Of a stretch of 39,811 bases of DNA, positions 30,290 to 38,540 are shown piece by piece. Position numbers and translations under genes: made by a program. The DNA is from Paraburkholderia ginsengiterrae (GTDB lineage: Bacteria; Pseudomonadota; Gammaproteobacteria; Burkholderiales; Burkholderiaceae): NCBI RefSeq assembly GCF_001645125.1, contig NZ_LXKA01000348.1, forward strand, positions 1-39,811, given 5' to 3'. Below the pieces are notes generated by a model. The model was not told where the DNA came from. It ran no database searches and saw only the letters and a program-made list of their open reading frames with translations. Position 1 is the first letter of the stretch. Each line of letters begins with the position of its first letter.

Positions 30290-31885
30290 ATGGCTGTCCA
30301 TACCGCGGCCCACCATTCGAGTGGGCAAGTTTTACCCTTCCGCGAGTCGCTGCTGGCGATGCTCGGCATCTCCTTCGTCACGATGCTGGTCGCGCTCGAC
30401 CAGACCGTGGTCGGCACCGCGCTGCCCACCATCGTCGCCGAACTCAAGGGTTTCGAGCTTTACGCGTGGGTCGCCACGTCATATCTGCTGACCTCGGTGA
30501 TTACCGTGCCGATTTTCGGCCGGCTTGGCGATTATTACGGACGCAAGCCGTTCGTGATCGCCTCGATCGTTGTCTTCACGGGGGCGTCGGTGCTGTGTGG
30601 CGCCGCTAACAACATGCTGTTCCTCGTGCTGGCGCGCGGCCTGCAGGGCATCGGCGGCGGCATGCTGGTCGGCACCGCATTCGCGTGCATTCCTGATCTC
30701 TTCCCCGACTCGGTCGTGCGTTTGCGCTGGCAAGTGATGATGAGTTCGGCCTTCGGCATTGCCAATGCGGTGGGGCCGTCGCTCGGCGGCTTCCTCACGC
30801 AGTACTACGGCTGGCGCTCGGTTTTTTACGTGAATCTGCCGGTCGGCCTGCTGTCGCTGTTTTTCGTGTGGCGCTTCCTGCCGCATCTGCGTCACGTCGA
30901 ACATAAGGGGAAAATGCGGCTCGACTGGCCCGGCGCCGTGCTGATCGCGGTGGCGCTCGGTTCGCTGCAGTTGTTCGTCGAGTTGCTGCCGAAACATGGT
31001 GTGACGCTGAGCGCGCTCGCGCTGCTCGGCTTGAGCGTCGCGTCGGCTTACGCGCTGTGGCGCTGGGAAAAGCGCTGTCCAACAGCGATCCTGCCGGTCG
31101 ACATGTTCCGCAACCGCAGTCTTGCCGCGCTCTTCACACTCGCCGTGCTGGGCGGCTTCACGATGTTCTCATTGCTGTTCTACGCACCGTTGCTGTTCCA
31201 GGGCGGCTTCGGCATGTCGCCGAAAGACGCGGGCCTCGTGATTACACCGTTGGTCGTGTTCATCACGATCGGCAGCATTGCCAATGGACGCATCGTCTCG
31301 CGCGTGCGCAATCCCAATCTGATGCTGTATGTCGGCTTTGCGCTGCTGGCGTTGTCGTGCCTCGGGGTAGTGGTAGCGACGCGTTCCATGCCGCAATGGC
31401 TGCTGATGTCGTTCATGGTGACCGGCGGCCTGGGCCTCGGCTTCGTCATGCCGAATCTGACGATTTTTGCGCAGCAAACCGCCGGCCGCGAACACCTCGG
31501 CATTGCAACGGCGCTGCTGCAGTCGCTGCGGATGATCGGCGGTATGATCGGCACCGCGCTCACCGGCACGCTGATCAGCCACATGTACGCGAGCGGCGTG
31601 CGCAGCGCGCTCGACAACGACCACGCGTCGCAATGGTTCGCCGATCTCGGCGACCCGCAAATCCTCATCAATCGCGACGCGCAAACCACCTTGCTAGACC
31701 AGTTGGCGCACGCGGGACATAACGGCGCGATGCTGCTCGAGAGCGCGCGCGAAGCGCTCGTCTCGGCGATTCATCTCGGTCTCGCGATGGCGGCGATCAT
31801 CGCCGTGGTATCGGTGTGGCAAAGCCGCCGTGTGCCACCCATCAAGCTCCAGCGAAAGCTCGAGCCGGTGATTCACGCGGATTGA
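30290..31885 (+). CDS. DHA2-family (EmrB/QacA-like) multidrug efflux MFS transporter
   Basis: This 531-aa inner-membrane protein has about 14 helices, the DHA2 number. Family motifs are clear: LDQTVVGTALPTIVAEL in helix 1, GRLGDYYGRKP in loop 2-3 (motif A), LARGLQGIGGGML, and GPSLGGFLTQYYGWRSVFYVN with motif C. It exports hydrophobic or cationic compounds in exchange for protons. The start at 30290 (MAVHTAAHH) is chosen, though an ATG at 30245 is in frame. No EmrA-type adaptor is encoded here. A MarR gene follows after 31 bases and is probably co-transcribed. Confidence 0.93.
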   Translation: MAVHTAAHHSSGQVLPFRESLLAMLGISFVTMLVALDQTVVGTALPTIVAELKGFELYAWVATSYLLTSVITVPIFGRLGDYYGRKPFVIASIVVFTGASVLCGAANNMLFLVLARGLQGIGGGMLVGTAFACIPDLFPDSVVRLRWQVMMSSAFGIANAVGPSLGGFLTQYYGWRSVFYVNLPVGLLSLFFVWRFLPHLRHVEHKGKMRLDWPGAVLIAVALGSLQLFVELLPKHGVTLSALALLGLSVASAYALWRWEKRCPTAILPVDMFRNRSLAALFTLAVLGGFTMFSLLFYAPLLFQGGFGMSPKDAGLVITPLVVFITIGSIANGRIVSRVRNPNLMLYVGFALLALSCLGVVVATRSMPQWLLMSFMVTGGLGLGFVMPNLTIFAQQTAGREHLGIATALLQSLRMIGGMIGTALTGTLISHMYASGVRSALDNDHASQWFADLGDPQILINRDAQTTLLDQLAHAGHNGAMLLESAREALVSAIHLGLAMAAIIAVVSVWQSRRVPPIKLQRKLEPVIHAD

Positions 31886-31916
31886 TTTTTTAGACTTACC
31901 GTTTTACTGACAGATC

Positions 31917-32405
31917 ATGGAAGAACAGGACCGCGTCGCCGTCATGCAGCAATTCGGCCGCACTTATCGGGCGTTCACGTCGGCATTCGAGGCGCAGGTC
32001 GGCCACCCGTTGCCGCGCTGGCGCATTCTGCTTGCGTTGCACGACCAGGCCGGCGAGTCTTCGCAAAAGCGATTGGTCGAGCGCCTGCGCGTCGATCCGG
32101 GCGCGCTTACACGGCAATTGAAAACACTCGAAGGCATGGGTTGGATTTCGCGCAGCATGGATACGCGCGATAACCGAGTCACCAACGTGCGCCTGACCGA
32201 AGCGGGGCAGGCGGCGACGGAAGCGAGCTTGCCGCGCCGCAATGCCTTTCTGCACGACACGATGGCCGCGTTGCCGGACGATGTGCTGGGCGCGCTGTCC
32301 GGTGCGTTGAAAATGCTGGAGGTGAGGATTGGCGAGGTGGCGGCCGCAGCCGCCGACGCCGCCGCCACGGAATCCGCCGGGAAGCCTTCGCTTCAGGCGA
32401 TCTGA
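31917..32405 (+). CDS. MarR-family transcriptional regulator
   Basis: This 162-aa protein is a winged-helix dimeric regulator. The HTH is LPRWRILLALHDQAGESSQKRL followed by VDPGALTRQLKTLEGMGWISR, and the wing carries the DTRDNRV segment typical of MarR. It usually represses a neighbouring gene and releases DNA on binding a phenolic or drug ligand. It lies 31 bases after the DHA2 pump gene, so it probably controls that pump and itself. The Ala-rich C-terminus extends the usual length slightly. Confidence 0.92.
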   Translation: MEEQDRVAVMQQFGRTYRAFTSAFEAQVGHPLPRWRILLALHDQAGESSQKRLVERLRVDPGALTRQLKTLEGMGWISRSMDTRDNRVTNVRLTEAGQAATEASLPRRNAFLHDTMAALPDDVLGALSGALKMLEVRIGEVAAAAADAAATESAGKPSLQAI

Positions 32406-32412
32406 AGCACGT

Positions 32413-32450
32413 CGAACCGCGCGCCTCGTCATCTCGAAGCGCGCGGTTCG
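32413..32450. terminator. long hairpin between convergent MarR and PLP-enzyme genes
   Basis: A perfect 12-bp stem, CGAACCGCGCGC (32413-32424) with GCGCGCGGTTCG (32439-32450), and a 14-base loop lie just between two converging stops. There is no T-run on either side, so it may be a weak two-way terminator or an mRNA 3'-end stabiliser. Confidence 0.55.
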
Positions 32451-32459
32451 CTCGCCACA

Positions 32460-33737
32460 TCAGAAGAACGTTTCGATCACTTCAGTCACGCGGTAAGCCG
32501 GATCGACCACCAGCACCTGGCGCCACTTGTCGAACGTCAGGCACGGGTGCGAAATGTCGAACGCGATCATGTCGCCCACTTTCAGATCTGCGCCTGCCGG
32601 AATCCGCAGATACGCGTGCTGATCCATCAAGCCAAAAACTTCCCAGCCTTCGCTCGCGGCGATATCGCGCGGCGCATCGTCGCCCGGACGATAGTGGCGC
32701 GCCGGTTCCGGCATGCCTGCGTCGAAGGCGGAATCGCGTTTGCCGAGACCGATGATCGCGCGATCCGGCTCGGGAATCGACTGCACATACGCCCACAGTT
32801 GCAGTGCCGGCAGCAGCCCTTCGCCCATCTTTTTGGCGACCGGGTTGCGCGCGAAGATGTCCGTCTGCGCTTTGCGATAGATGCCGACGTCGTGCGTCAG
32901 ATAGCAGCCGGGACGCAGCACGATCTCGACCTTGCCGGTTTCCGAGGCCTTCACGAATTCTTCCGCGACCACGTCATACCAGGCCGAACCTGCGCCTGAC
33001 AGCACCGCCGGCGTGCGCGCAAAGCGCCCTTGTTCGACGAGTTCGTGTGTGATCGCGACCGCGCTTTGCAGGAACTCGCGCACTTCGTGCTCTTCCTTCA
33101 GCACGCCTTCATACAATTCGACGCCGGCGAGCTTGAGCACGTCCGGGTAGCGCGCAATCGCTTCGAGCACGGCGTTGCGCTGCGCCTCGTCGCGCACGCC
33201 CGTGCGGCCACCCGGCACACCGAGTTCGAGGAGCACGTTCAACGGCTTGCGCACCGATGTGAAAAACGCGCCCAATTGCTCGGCGCCCTCAGCTGAATCG
33301 ACAAGGCAGAAGAATTCGAAATCCGGGTCGCTCAGCAACTCGGCAATCATCATCATGTTGTGGCGGCCGACCAGCTGGTTTGCCATCAGCACGCGCGAGA
33401 CACCGCCGTGATAGGCCGCGCGCACCTGATGCGCGGTGGCGAGCGTGATGCCCCATGCGCCGGTTTCGAGCTGGCGCCGGAACAGTTGCGGCGCCATGGT
33501 GGTCTTGCCGTGCGGGGCGAGCTTGACGCCGTATTCCGCCACGAACGCCTGCATCCACTTCAGGTTGTGTTCCACCCGGTCCGCGTACAGCACGGCGGCG
33601 GGCAGGCTGACGTCTTCGTTCAGCAGATTCCACTCGAGGCGCGCGGCATCCGTGAGTTGGATGCTGGTGCTCGGAACCACGCCCAGACCCTTGCTATAAG
33701 GATCGATCGTGGCGCCCTGATAGTTTGTAACTTTCAT
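32460..33737 (-). CDS. PLP-dependent D-amino-acid deaminase/aldolase (DSD1-like)
   Basis: This 425-aa protein has an alanine-racemase-type TIM barrel plus a C-terminal beta domain, as in D-threonine aldolase and eukaryotic D-serine dehydratase. The PLP lysine is probably K78 in APHGKTTMAP. H397 and C399 in DISHPCLTFDKW match the zinc-binding His-x-Cys of the D-serine dehydratase group, so ammonia loss from a hydroxy or other D-amino acid is likely. The ATG at 33737 follows AAGGGG; an ATG five codons earlier is possible. It is divergent from an RpiR regulator and from a D-aminoacylase gene that could make its substrate. Confidence 0.85.
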   Translation of the reverse strand: MKVTNYQGATIDPYSKGLGVVPSTSIQLTDAARLEWNLLNEDVSLPAAVLYADRVEHNLKWMQAFVAEYGVKLAPHGKTTMAPQLFRRQLETGAWGITLATAHQVRAAYHGGVSRVLMANQLVGRHNMMMIAELLSDPDFEFFCLVDSAEGAEQLGAFFTSVRKPLNVLLELGVPGGRTGVRDEAQRNAVLEAIARYPDVLKLAGVELYEGVLKEEHEVREFLQSAVAITHELVEQGRFARTPAVLSGAGSAWYDVVAEEFVKASETGKVEIVLRPGCYLTHDVGIYRKAQTDIFARNPVAKKMGEGLLPALQLWAYVQSIPEPDRAIIGLGKRDSAFDAGMPEPARHYRPGDDAPRDIAASEGWEVFGLMDQHAYLRIPAGADLKVGDMIAFDISHPCLTFDKWRQVLVVDPAYRVTEVIETFF

Positions 33738-33816
33738 GTCCCCTTGCTCCATCGTTCGGTTAAATTGAATCGAAGTTGACTTTAGTATGTTACCGAAAGT
33801 ACGATTCTCAGAGAAA

Positions 33817-33831
33817 TGTTATTTATTAACA
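33817..33831. promoter_or_regulatory. candidate RpiR operator
   Basis: TGTTA-N5-TAACA is an exact inverted repeat in the A/T-rich gap between the divergent PLP-enzyme and RpiR genes. Its position fits a site controlling both. The regulator-site match is inferred. Confidence 0.4.
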
Positions 33832-33883
33832 CGGTATGCCGGAGGGTTGTTGTAAGCCTTCGTGCGGCCGCCCACTGTGCGCA

Positions 33884-34774
33884 ATGAACTCTACTGCCGA
33901 ACCGCTGGCCTTCGACATCGTCGCGCGTATCGCTGAATGTGCGCCGGAACTGCGCTCGGCTGAACGCAAGGTCGCCGCGTTGATCCTCGACGATCTGACG
34001 GGCGCCTCGCGCGCCAGCATCGGCGCGATCGCGCAACAGGCGGAGGTGAGCGTCGCGACCGTGACACGTTTCGCCAAGGCAGTGGGCTGCCGCGACGTGC
34101 GGGAGCTGAAGCTGCGGCTCGCGCAGGCAGCTGCCGTGGGTCAGCGCTTCCTGCAGCCCGGCGCGTCGAGCGATGCGCCCGAGCCGATCGCAACCCGCGT
34201 GTTCGACGAACTGCAGACCGCGCTCGCGCATAACCATCAATTGCTGCGTCAGGCGCCGCTGGGCGACGCGGCGGCCGTATTGCGCGCCGCGCGCATGATT
34301 TACGTGTTCGGCATGGGCGGCGGCTCCACCGCGCTTGCCGACGAGATGCGCTTTAGGCTCGTGCGCCTCGGCCGGCCCGTGGCGACCTATCAGGACGGCC
34401 TGTTGCAGCGTATGGTGGCAAGCACCGTGTCGCGTGATAGCGTGGTGATCGCGCTTTCCACCACCGGGCGCGTGCCGGAGATGGTCGAGAACTGCAAGAT
34501 CGCGCGCAGCTACGGCGCGACGGTGATCGCGCTGACCGCGCCGGCATCGCCGCTCGCGAAGCTGGCCGACTGGCTGATTCCGATCGTCGCCTTCGAAACC
34601 GATTTCATTTACAAGCCCTCGTCGTCGCGCTACGCGATGATGATGGCGCTCGATGTGCTCGTCACCGAACTTGCCGTCAGTCAGGGCGACGAGAGCCGTG
34701 AATTGCTGCGCCGCATGAAGCACGCGCTCGACACGCACCGCGGCGGCGGCGATCGACAACCGTTAGGAGACTGA
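33884..34774 (+). CDS. RpiR/MurR-family transcriptional regulator
   Basis: This 296-aa protein has an N-terminal HTH_6 domain (APELRSAERKVAALILDD, SIGAIAQQAEVSVATVTRFAKAVGC) and a C-terminal SIS domain (about residues 125-260) with FGMGGGSTALADEMRFRL and IALSTTGRVPEMVENCKIA, which binds phosphorylated sugars or amino-sugar-like ligands. The ATG at 33884 is chosen; an in-frame ATG at 33836 has no better RBS. It lies three bases before the D-aminoacylase gene and is divergent from the PLP-enzyme gene, so it probably regulates this cluster. Confidence 0.9.
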   Translation: MNSTAEPLAFDIVARIAECAPELRSAERKVAALILDDLTGASRASIGAIAQQAEVSVATVTRFAKAVGCRDVRELKLRLAQAAAVGQRFLQPGASSDAPEPIATRVFDELQTALAHNHQLLRQAPLGDAAAVLRAARMIYVFGMGGGSTALADEMRFRLVRLGRPVATYQDGLLQRMVASTVSRDSVVIALSTTGRVPEMVENCKIARSYGATVIALTAPASPLAKLADWLIPIVAFETDFIYKPSSSRYAMMMALDVLVTELAVSQGDESRELLRRMKHALDTHRGGGDRQPLGD

Positions 34775-34777
34775 TCC

Positions 34778-36259
34778 ATGCATTCGCATCCCGAAGCCGC
34801 CGATACGCTGATTGTCGGCGCGCAACTGTATGACGGCACGGGCGCCCCGCCTGTCGAGCGCGACGTGGCGATCCGCGACGGCCGCATCGCCGCGATCGGC
34901 AATCTGTCGAACTGGCTCGCCGAAGAAGTGATCGAGGCCGAAGGCCGCGCCTTGGCGCCGGGCTTTATCGACGTGCACACGCATGACGACACGCACGTGA
35001 TCCAGTCGCCGCAAATGCTGCCGAAGATCACTCAGGGCGTGACGACAGTGATCGTCGGCAATTGCGGCATCAGTGCGTCGCCGGTGGTGCTGAAGGGCGA
35101 TCCGCCTGATCCGATGAACCTGCTCGGCGAGCGCGGCGCGTTCCAGTACCCCACGTTCGCGGCCTATGTCGACGCAGTGAACGCGGCGCGTCCGGCGGTG
35201 AACGTCGGCGCGCTCATTGGTCACACGGCATTGCGCAGCAACCAGATGGACCGGCTCGACCGCGCGGCGACGCCGCAGGAAATCGAGGGCATGCGTGAAC
35301 AACTCGAAGAGGCGCTGGCGCATGGCGCACTCGGTCTGAGTTCAGGGCTCGCGTACGGCTCGGCCTTCTCCGCGCCGACCGAAGAGGTGATGGCGCTTGC
35401 CGAGCCGCTCGCCGCCGCGGGCGCGCTGTACACCACGCACATGCGCACCGAATTCGACGCGATTCTCGACGCAATGGACGAGGCGTATCGCGTGGGCCGT
35501 CACGCGCATGTGCCGGTGGTGATTTCGCATCTGAAGTGCGCGGGGCCGTCGAACTGGGGGCGCAGCGAAGAGGTGCTGCAGTCGCTGGAAGGCGCGCGCC
35601 GCCTGCAGCCGATCGGTTGCGACTGCTATCCGTACAACCGCAGTTCGTCGACGCTCGATCTCAAGCAGGTCACGGGCGACATCGACATCACGATCACGTG
35701 GTCGGAGCCGCATCCGGAAATGGCCGGCAAGCTCGTGAAGGAGATCGCGGCCGAATGGGGCGTCACGCAGCAGGAAGCGGGCAAGCGCCTGCAACCGGCG
35801 GGCGCGGTGTATCACAACATGTCCGAAGAGGACGTGCGGCGCATCCTGTCGCATCCCGCGACCATGGTCGGCTCAGACGGCTTGCCGAACGATCCGTTGC
35901 CGCATCCGCGCTTGTGGGGCGCTTTCCCGCGCGTGCTCGGCCATTACGTTCGCGATGCGGGGCTGCTGCCGCTCGAAGAGGCGGTGCGCAAGATGACCGG
36001 TCTGTCGGCGCGTCGCTATGGGCTAACGCAGCGTGGCGAGGTGCATATCGGCTACCACGCCGACCTCGTCCTGTTCGACCCCGCAAAGGTGCGCGATGCG
36101 GCGACATTCGAGAAGCCGCAGCAGGCGGCGGACGGGATCGACGCGGTCTGGGTTAACGGCGTGTTGACGTATCGCAATGGCGTAGCGACGGGCGAGCGCG
36201 GTGGTCATTTCGTCGCGCGTGGTGCTGCGTCGAAGGGCGACGCGCACGGAGCGTTCTAA
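34778..36259 (+). CDS. N-acyl-D-amino-acid deacylase (D-aminoacylase)
   Basis: This 493-aa amidohydrolase-superfamily enzyme hydrolyses N-acyl-D-amino acids to free D-amino acids. Metal ligands include H67 and H69 in FIDVHTHDD and C96 in NCGIS, the Cys typical of this subfamily. Further ligands are probably in THMRTE and ISHLKCAG, and the catalytic Asp lies in MVGSDGLPND. The length matches the family. The start is close-coupled to the RpiR gene, with GGAG inside that gene's end. The RidA gene follows after about 77 bases. Confidence 0.92.
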   Translation: MHSHPEAADTLIVGAQLYDGTGAPPVERDVAIRDGRIAAIGNLSNWLAEEVIEAEGRALAPGFIDVHTHDDTHVIQSPQMLPKITQGVTTVIVGNCGISASPVVLKGDPPDPMNLLGERGAFQYPTFAAYVDAVNAARPAVNVGALIGHTALRSNQMDRLDRAATPQEIEGMREQLEEALAHGALGLSSGLAYGSAFSAPTEEVMALAEPLAAAGALYTTHMRTEFDAILDAMDEAYRVGRHAHVPVVISHLKCAGPSNWGRSEEVLQSLEGARRLQPIGCDCYPYNRSSSTLDLKQVTGDIDITITWSEPHPEMAGKLVKEIAAEWGVTQQEAGKRLQPAGAVYHNMSEEDVRRILSHPATMVGSDGLPNDPLPHPRLWGAFPRVLGHYVRDAGLLPLEEAVRKMTGLSARRYGLTQRGEVHIGYHADLVLFDPAKVRDAATFEKPQQAADGIDAVWVNGVLTYRNGVATGERGGHFVARGAASKGDAHGAF

Positions 36260-36336
36260 GATTTTTTTTCGATTGATATGGCGCGCGGCATGGCGTTGTC
36301 CACGCCGCCTGCCCGACTTTTCAAGGAGTGTTGATA

Positions 36337-36723
36337 ATGAAGCGATATGGTGTTGAAGGCGGCAAGGGCACGGGTGGTCAGCACATGCCGTTTGCGCGCG
36401 CGGTCGAAGCGGACGGCTGGCTGTTCGTTTCCGGGCAGACGCCGATGGAAAACGGCGAGGTGATCAATGGCGGCATCGTCGAGCAATCGCATAAGGCGAT
36501 TCAGAACGTGTTCGCGATCCTGAAGGAAGCGGGCTATGGCGCGGAGCACGTGGTCCGCTGCGGCGTGTGGCTGGACGATCCGCGCGACTTCGCGTCGTTC
36601 AACAAGGTGTTTCGCGAGTACTTCGGCGAGAATCCGCCGGCGCGGGCGTGTGTGGTTTCGTCGATGGTGATCGACTGCCGGGTCGAGGTGGACTGCGTAG
36701 CTTATAAGAAGCCGGCGGCCTGA
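36337..36723 (+). CDS. RidA-family (YjgF/YER057c/UK114) protein
   Basis: This 128-aa protein has the RidA fold: FARAVEADGWLFVSGQTPMENGEVI, IVEQSHKAIQNVFAILKEAGYG, VVRCGVWLDDPRDFASFNKVFREYF and PARACVVSSM. RidA enzymes hydrolyse reactive enamines and imines released by PLP-dependent dehydratases and so protect other enzymes. AAGGAG lies eight bases before the ATG at 36337; an upstream GTG overlaps that site. Next to the DSD1-like enzyme its likely job is to clear the imine made from D-amino acids. The arginine in VDCRVEVDC fits the active site. Confidence 0.92.
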   Translation: MKRYGVEGGKGTGGQHMPFARAVEADGWLFVSGQTPMENGEVINGGIVEQSHKAIQNVFAILKEAGYGAEHVVRCGVWLDDPRDFASFNKVFREYFGENPPARACVVSSMVIDCRVEVDCVAYKKPAA

Positions 36724-36793
36724 AGCTGAAGGTTTCGCTCTTTCGTTCGTCGCGACCGGATGCATCATCCCGCCGCGGCGAACCACTCGCTAT

Positions 36794-37618
36794 TTACTGC
36801 CGCGCCAGCCTCATATTGTCCGGCATCGGCAAGTTGTAATTCGTGCGGAACGGATTGATATCCAGCCCGCCGCGCCGCGTGTAGCGCGCATACACCGCGA
36901 GCTTCACCGGCTTGCAGGCCTTCAGTATGTCGATAAAAATCCGCTCGACACACTGCTCGTGAAAGCCAGTGTGACTCCGGTACGAGATGATGTAGCGCAG
37001 CAAGCCCGCGTGATCGATCTGCGGACCCACGTAATGGATCTGCACGCTACCCCAATCGGGCTGGCCCGTGACCGGGCAATTCGATTTCAGCAGATTGGAG
37101 AACAGCGTTTCTTCGACCGGAGCTTCATCCAGCGCCGCTTTCAGCAGGGAAGCGTCAGGCTGGTAAACCTCGGCATCCAGATCCAGGCGGTCGAGCGACA
37201 TGCCTTCAAACTCATCCATTTGCAATTTGCCGAACTCGTTCGGCGCGGCCAGGTGGACCGAAACCGACGCGCCGCAAGAAGCGGACACGTCGCGCTTGAT
37301 CGTGTCGCGCACCGTTTCGATCGAATCGAACGCCGTCTGCGCAAACGAGCCCAGGTAGAGCTTGAACGATTTCGACTCGACGATATTCGGCGAATCCGCC
37401 GGCACGAAGAACGTCGCCACGGCGATCTGCGGCTTGCCGCGCGTATTCAGCCAGGACAGCTCATAAGCATTCCAGATGTCCGTGCCGAAAAACGGCAACT
37501 GCGCGCCAATGCCGATTGCCTCGCGCGCGTTCTTGCGCGCAATCGGAAACAGCAGTGAAGCGTCGTATTGTTCGGTGTAAGCGGAGGGCTTACCCAGCGG
37601 TGATTGTTCGGGTGTCAT
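36794..37618 (-). CDS. queF: NADPH-dependent 7-cyano-7-deazaguanine reductase
   Basis: This 274-aa enzyme of the long (YqcD-type) QueF class reduces preQ0 to preQ1 in queuosine synthesis, using NADPH in the cytoplasm. The tunnelling-fold halves are fused; the catalytic Cys is C181 in [14 protein letters not shown], and the QueF-typical segment [12 protein letters not shown] lies near residue 85. The ATG at 37618 shares bases with the TGA of the nucleotidase gene (ATGA). It is the last gene of the minus-strand block, convergent with RidA. Confidence 0.95.
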   Translation of the reverse strand: MTPEQSPLGKPSAYTEQYDASLLFPIARKNAREAIGIGAQLPFFGTDIWNAYELSWLNTRGKPQIAVATFFVPADSPNIVESKSFKLYLGSFAQTAFDSIETVRDTIKRDVSASCGASVSVHLAAPNEFGKLQMDEFEGMSLDRLDLDAEVYQPDASLLKAALDEAPVEETLFSNLLKSNCPVTGQPDWGSVQIHYVGPQIDHAGLLRYIISYRSHTGFHEQCVERIFIDILKACKPVKLAVYARYTRRGGLDINPFRTNYNLPMPDNMRLARQ

Positions 37619-38517
37619 GATGCGTTCACGATGCCACTCAGCACGTGCCCGGTCGCCGTCACGACGCGGGCCGATTCGCAATGGCCAATTTGGTCGTCGA
37701 AGAAAAAGTCCGGCTCGAACTCGCGCAAAAATGCGCTCTTGTCGAGGCCGCCGAGGAACATCGCTTCGTCGATTTCAATGTTCCACGCCATCAAGGTGCG
37801 GATTGCGCGCTCATGCGCCGGGGCCGAGCGCGCTGTCACCAATGCCGTACGAATATGCATCGGCGCGGCTTCGTCCGCGAGTTTTTGCAGCCGGTGCAGC
37901 GCTTCGAGCAACGGCTTCAACGGACCGTCCGCGAGCGGCAGATCCTTATTGTGCGTCTCATGACCGACGAAGGCCCGCAGACCGTCCTTCTGGAACACGC
38001 GCTCGGCTTCGTCGGAAAACAGCACGGCGTCGCCGTCGAAGGCAATGCGGATTTCATCGGGGTACTTGCTCGCCATTTTCGCCGATTCGGGCAGAACGCG
38101 TGCGGCCGGAAATCCGGCGGCCAGCGCGTCGCGCACGTCCTCCTGATTCGCGGACAGAAACAGCGACGCGTTCAGCGGCTTCAGGTAGCCGAACGGCGCG
38201 CGCCCCCGCGTGAACACGCCGCGTTCGATTGCGAGCCCATGTTCGCGGCACGAATGAAAGGCGCGCAATCCGCTGATCGGATCGCTGCGCGACAGGATCA
38301 CCACTTCCACGCGATGGCCGCCGGCGTTCAGCGCCAGCAGCTTGCGGATCAGCGGGAACGCCACGCCCGGTTTGGCGGGCACGGCAAGGCGGTCGCGCTG
38401 CAACGCTTCATAGGCCTGAAGGTCGCCTTCCTCGTACACGCGGTTCTCTTCCTCGAAGTCGAACAGCGCGCGCGACGAGATTGCCACCACCAGTTTGTCG
38501 GCAAGCGTGAGAGCCAT
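37615..38517 (-). CDS. cytosolic 5'-nucleotidase family protein
   Basis: This 300-aa protein resembles cytosolic 5'-nucleotidase I (NT5C1)-type enzymes of the HAD superfamily, which dephosphorylate nucleoside monophosphates. Recognisable parts are [25 protein letters not shown] at the N-terminus, [36 protein letters not shown] and [17 protein letters not shown]. There is no signal peptide. It lies 23 bases after ilvA and overlaps queF by four bases. The preferred nucleotide is unknown; a role in 7-deazapurine or purine salvage is only suggested by its neighbour. Confidence 0.85.
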   Translation of the reverse strand: MALTLADKLVVAISSRALFDFEEENRVYEEGDLQAYEALQRDRLAVPAKPGVAFPLIRKLLALNAGGHRVEVVILSRSDPISGLRAFHSCREHGLAIERGVFTRGRAPFGYLKPLNASLFLSANQEDVRDALAAGFPAARVLPESAKMASKYPDEIRIAFDGDAVLFSDEAERVFQKDGLRAFVGHETHNKDLPLADGPLKPLLEALHRLQKLADEAAPMHIRTALVTARSAPAHERAIRTLMAWNIEIDEAMFLGGLDKSAFLREFEPDFFFDDQIGHCESARVVTATGHVLSGIVNAS

Positions 38518-38540
38518 CTGCGTGTTTCAGTCCTAAACGA

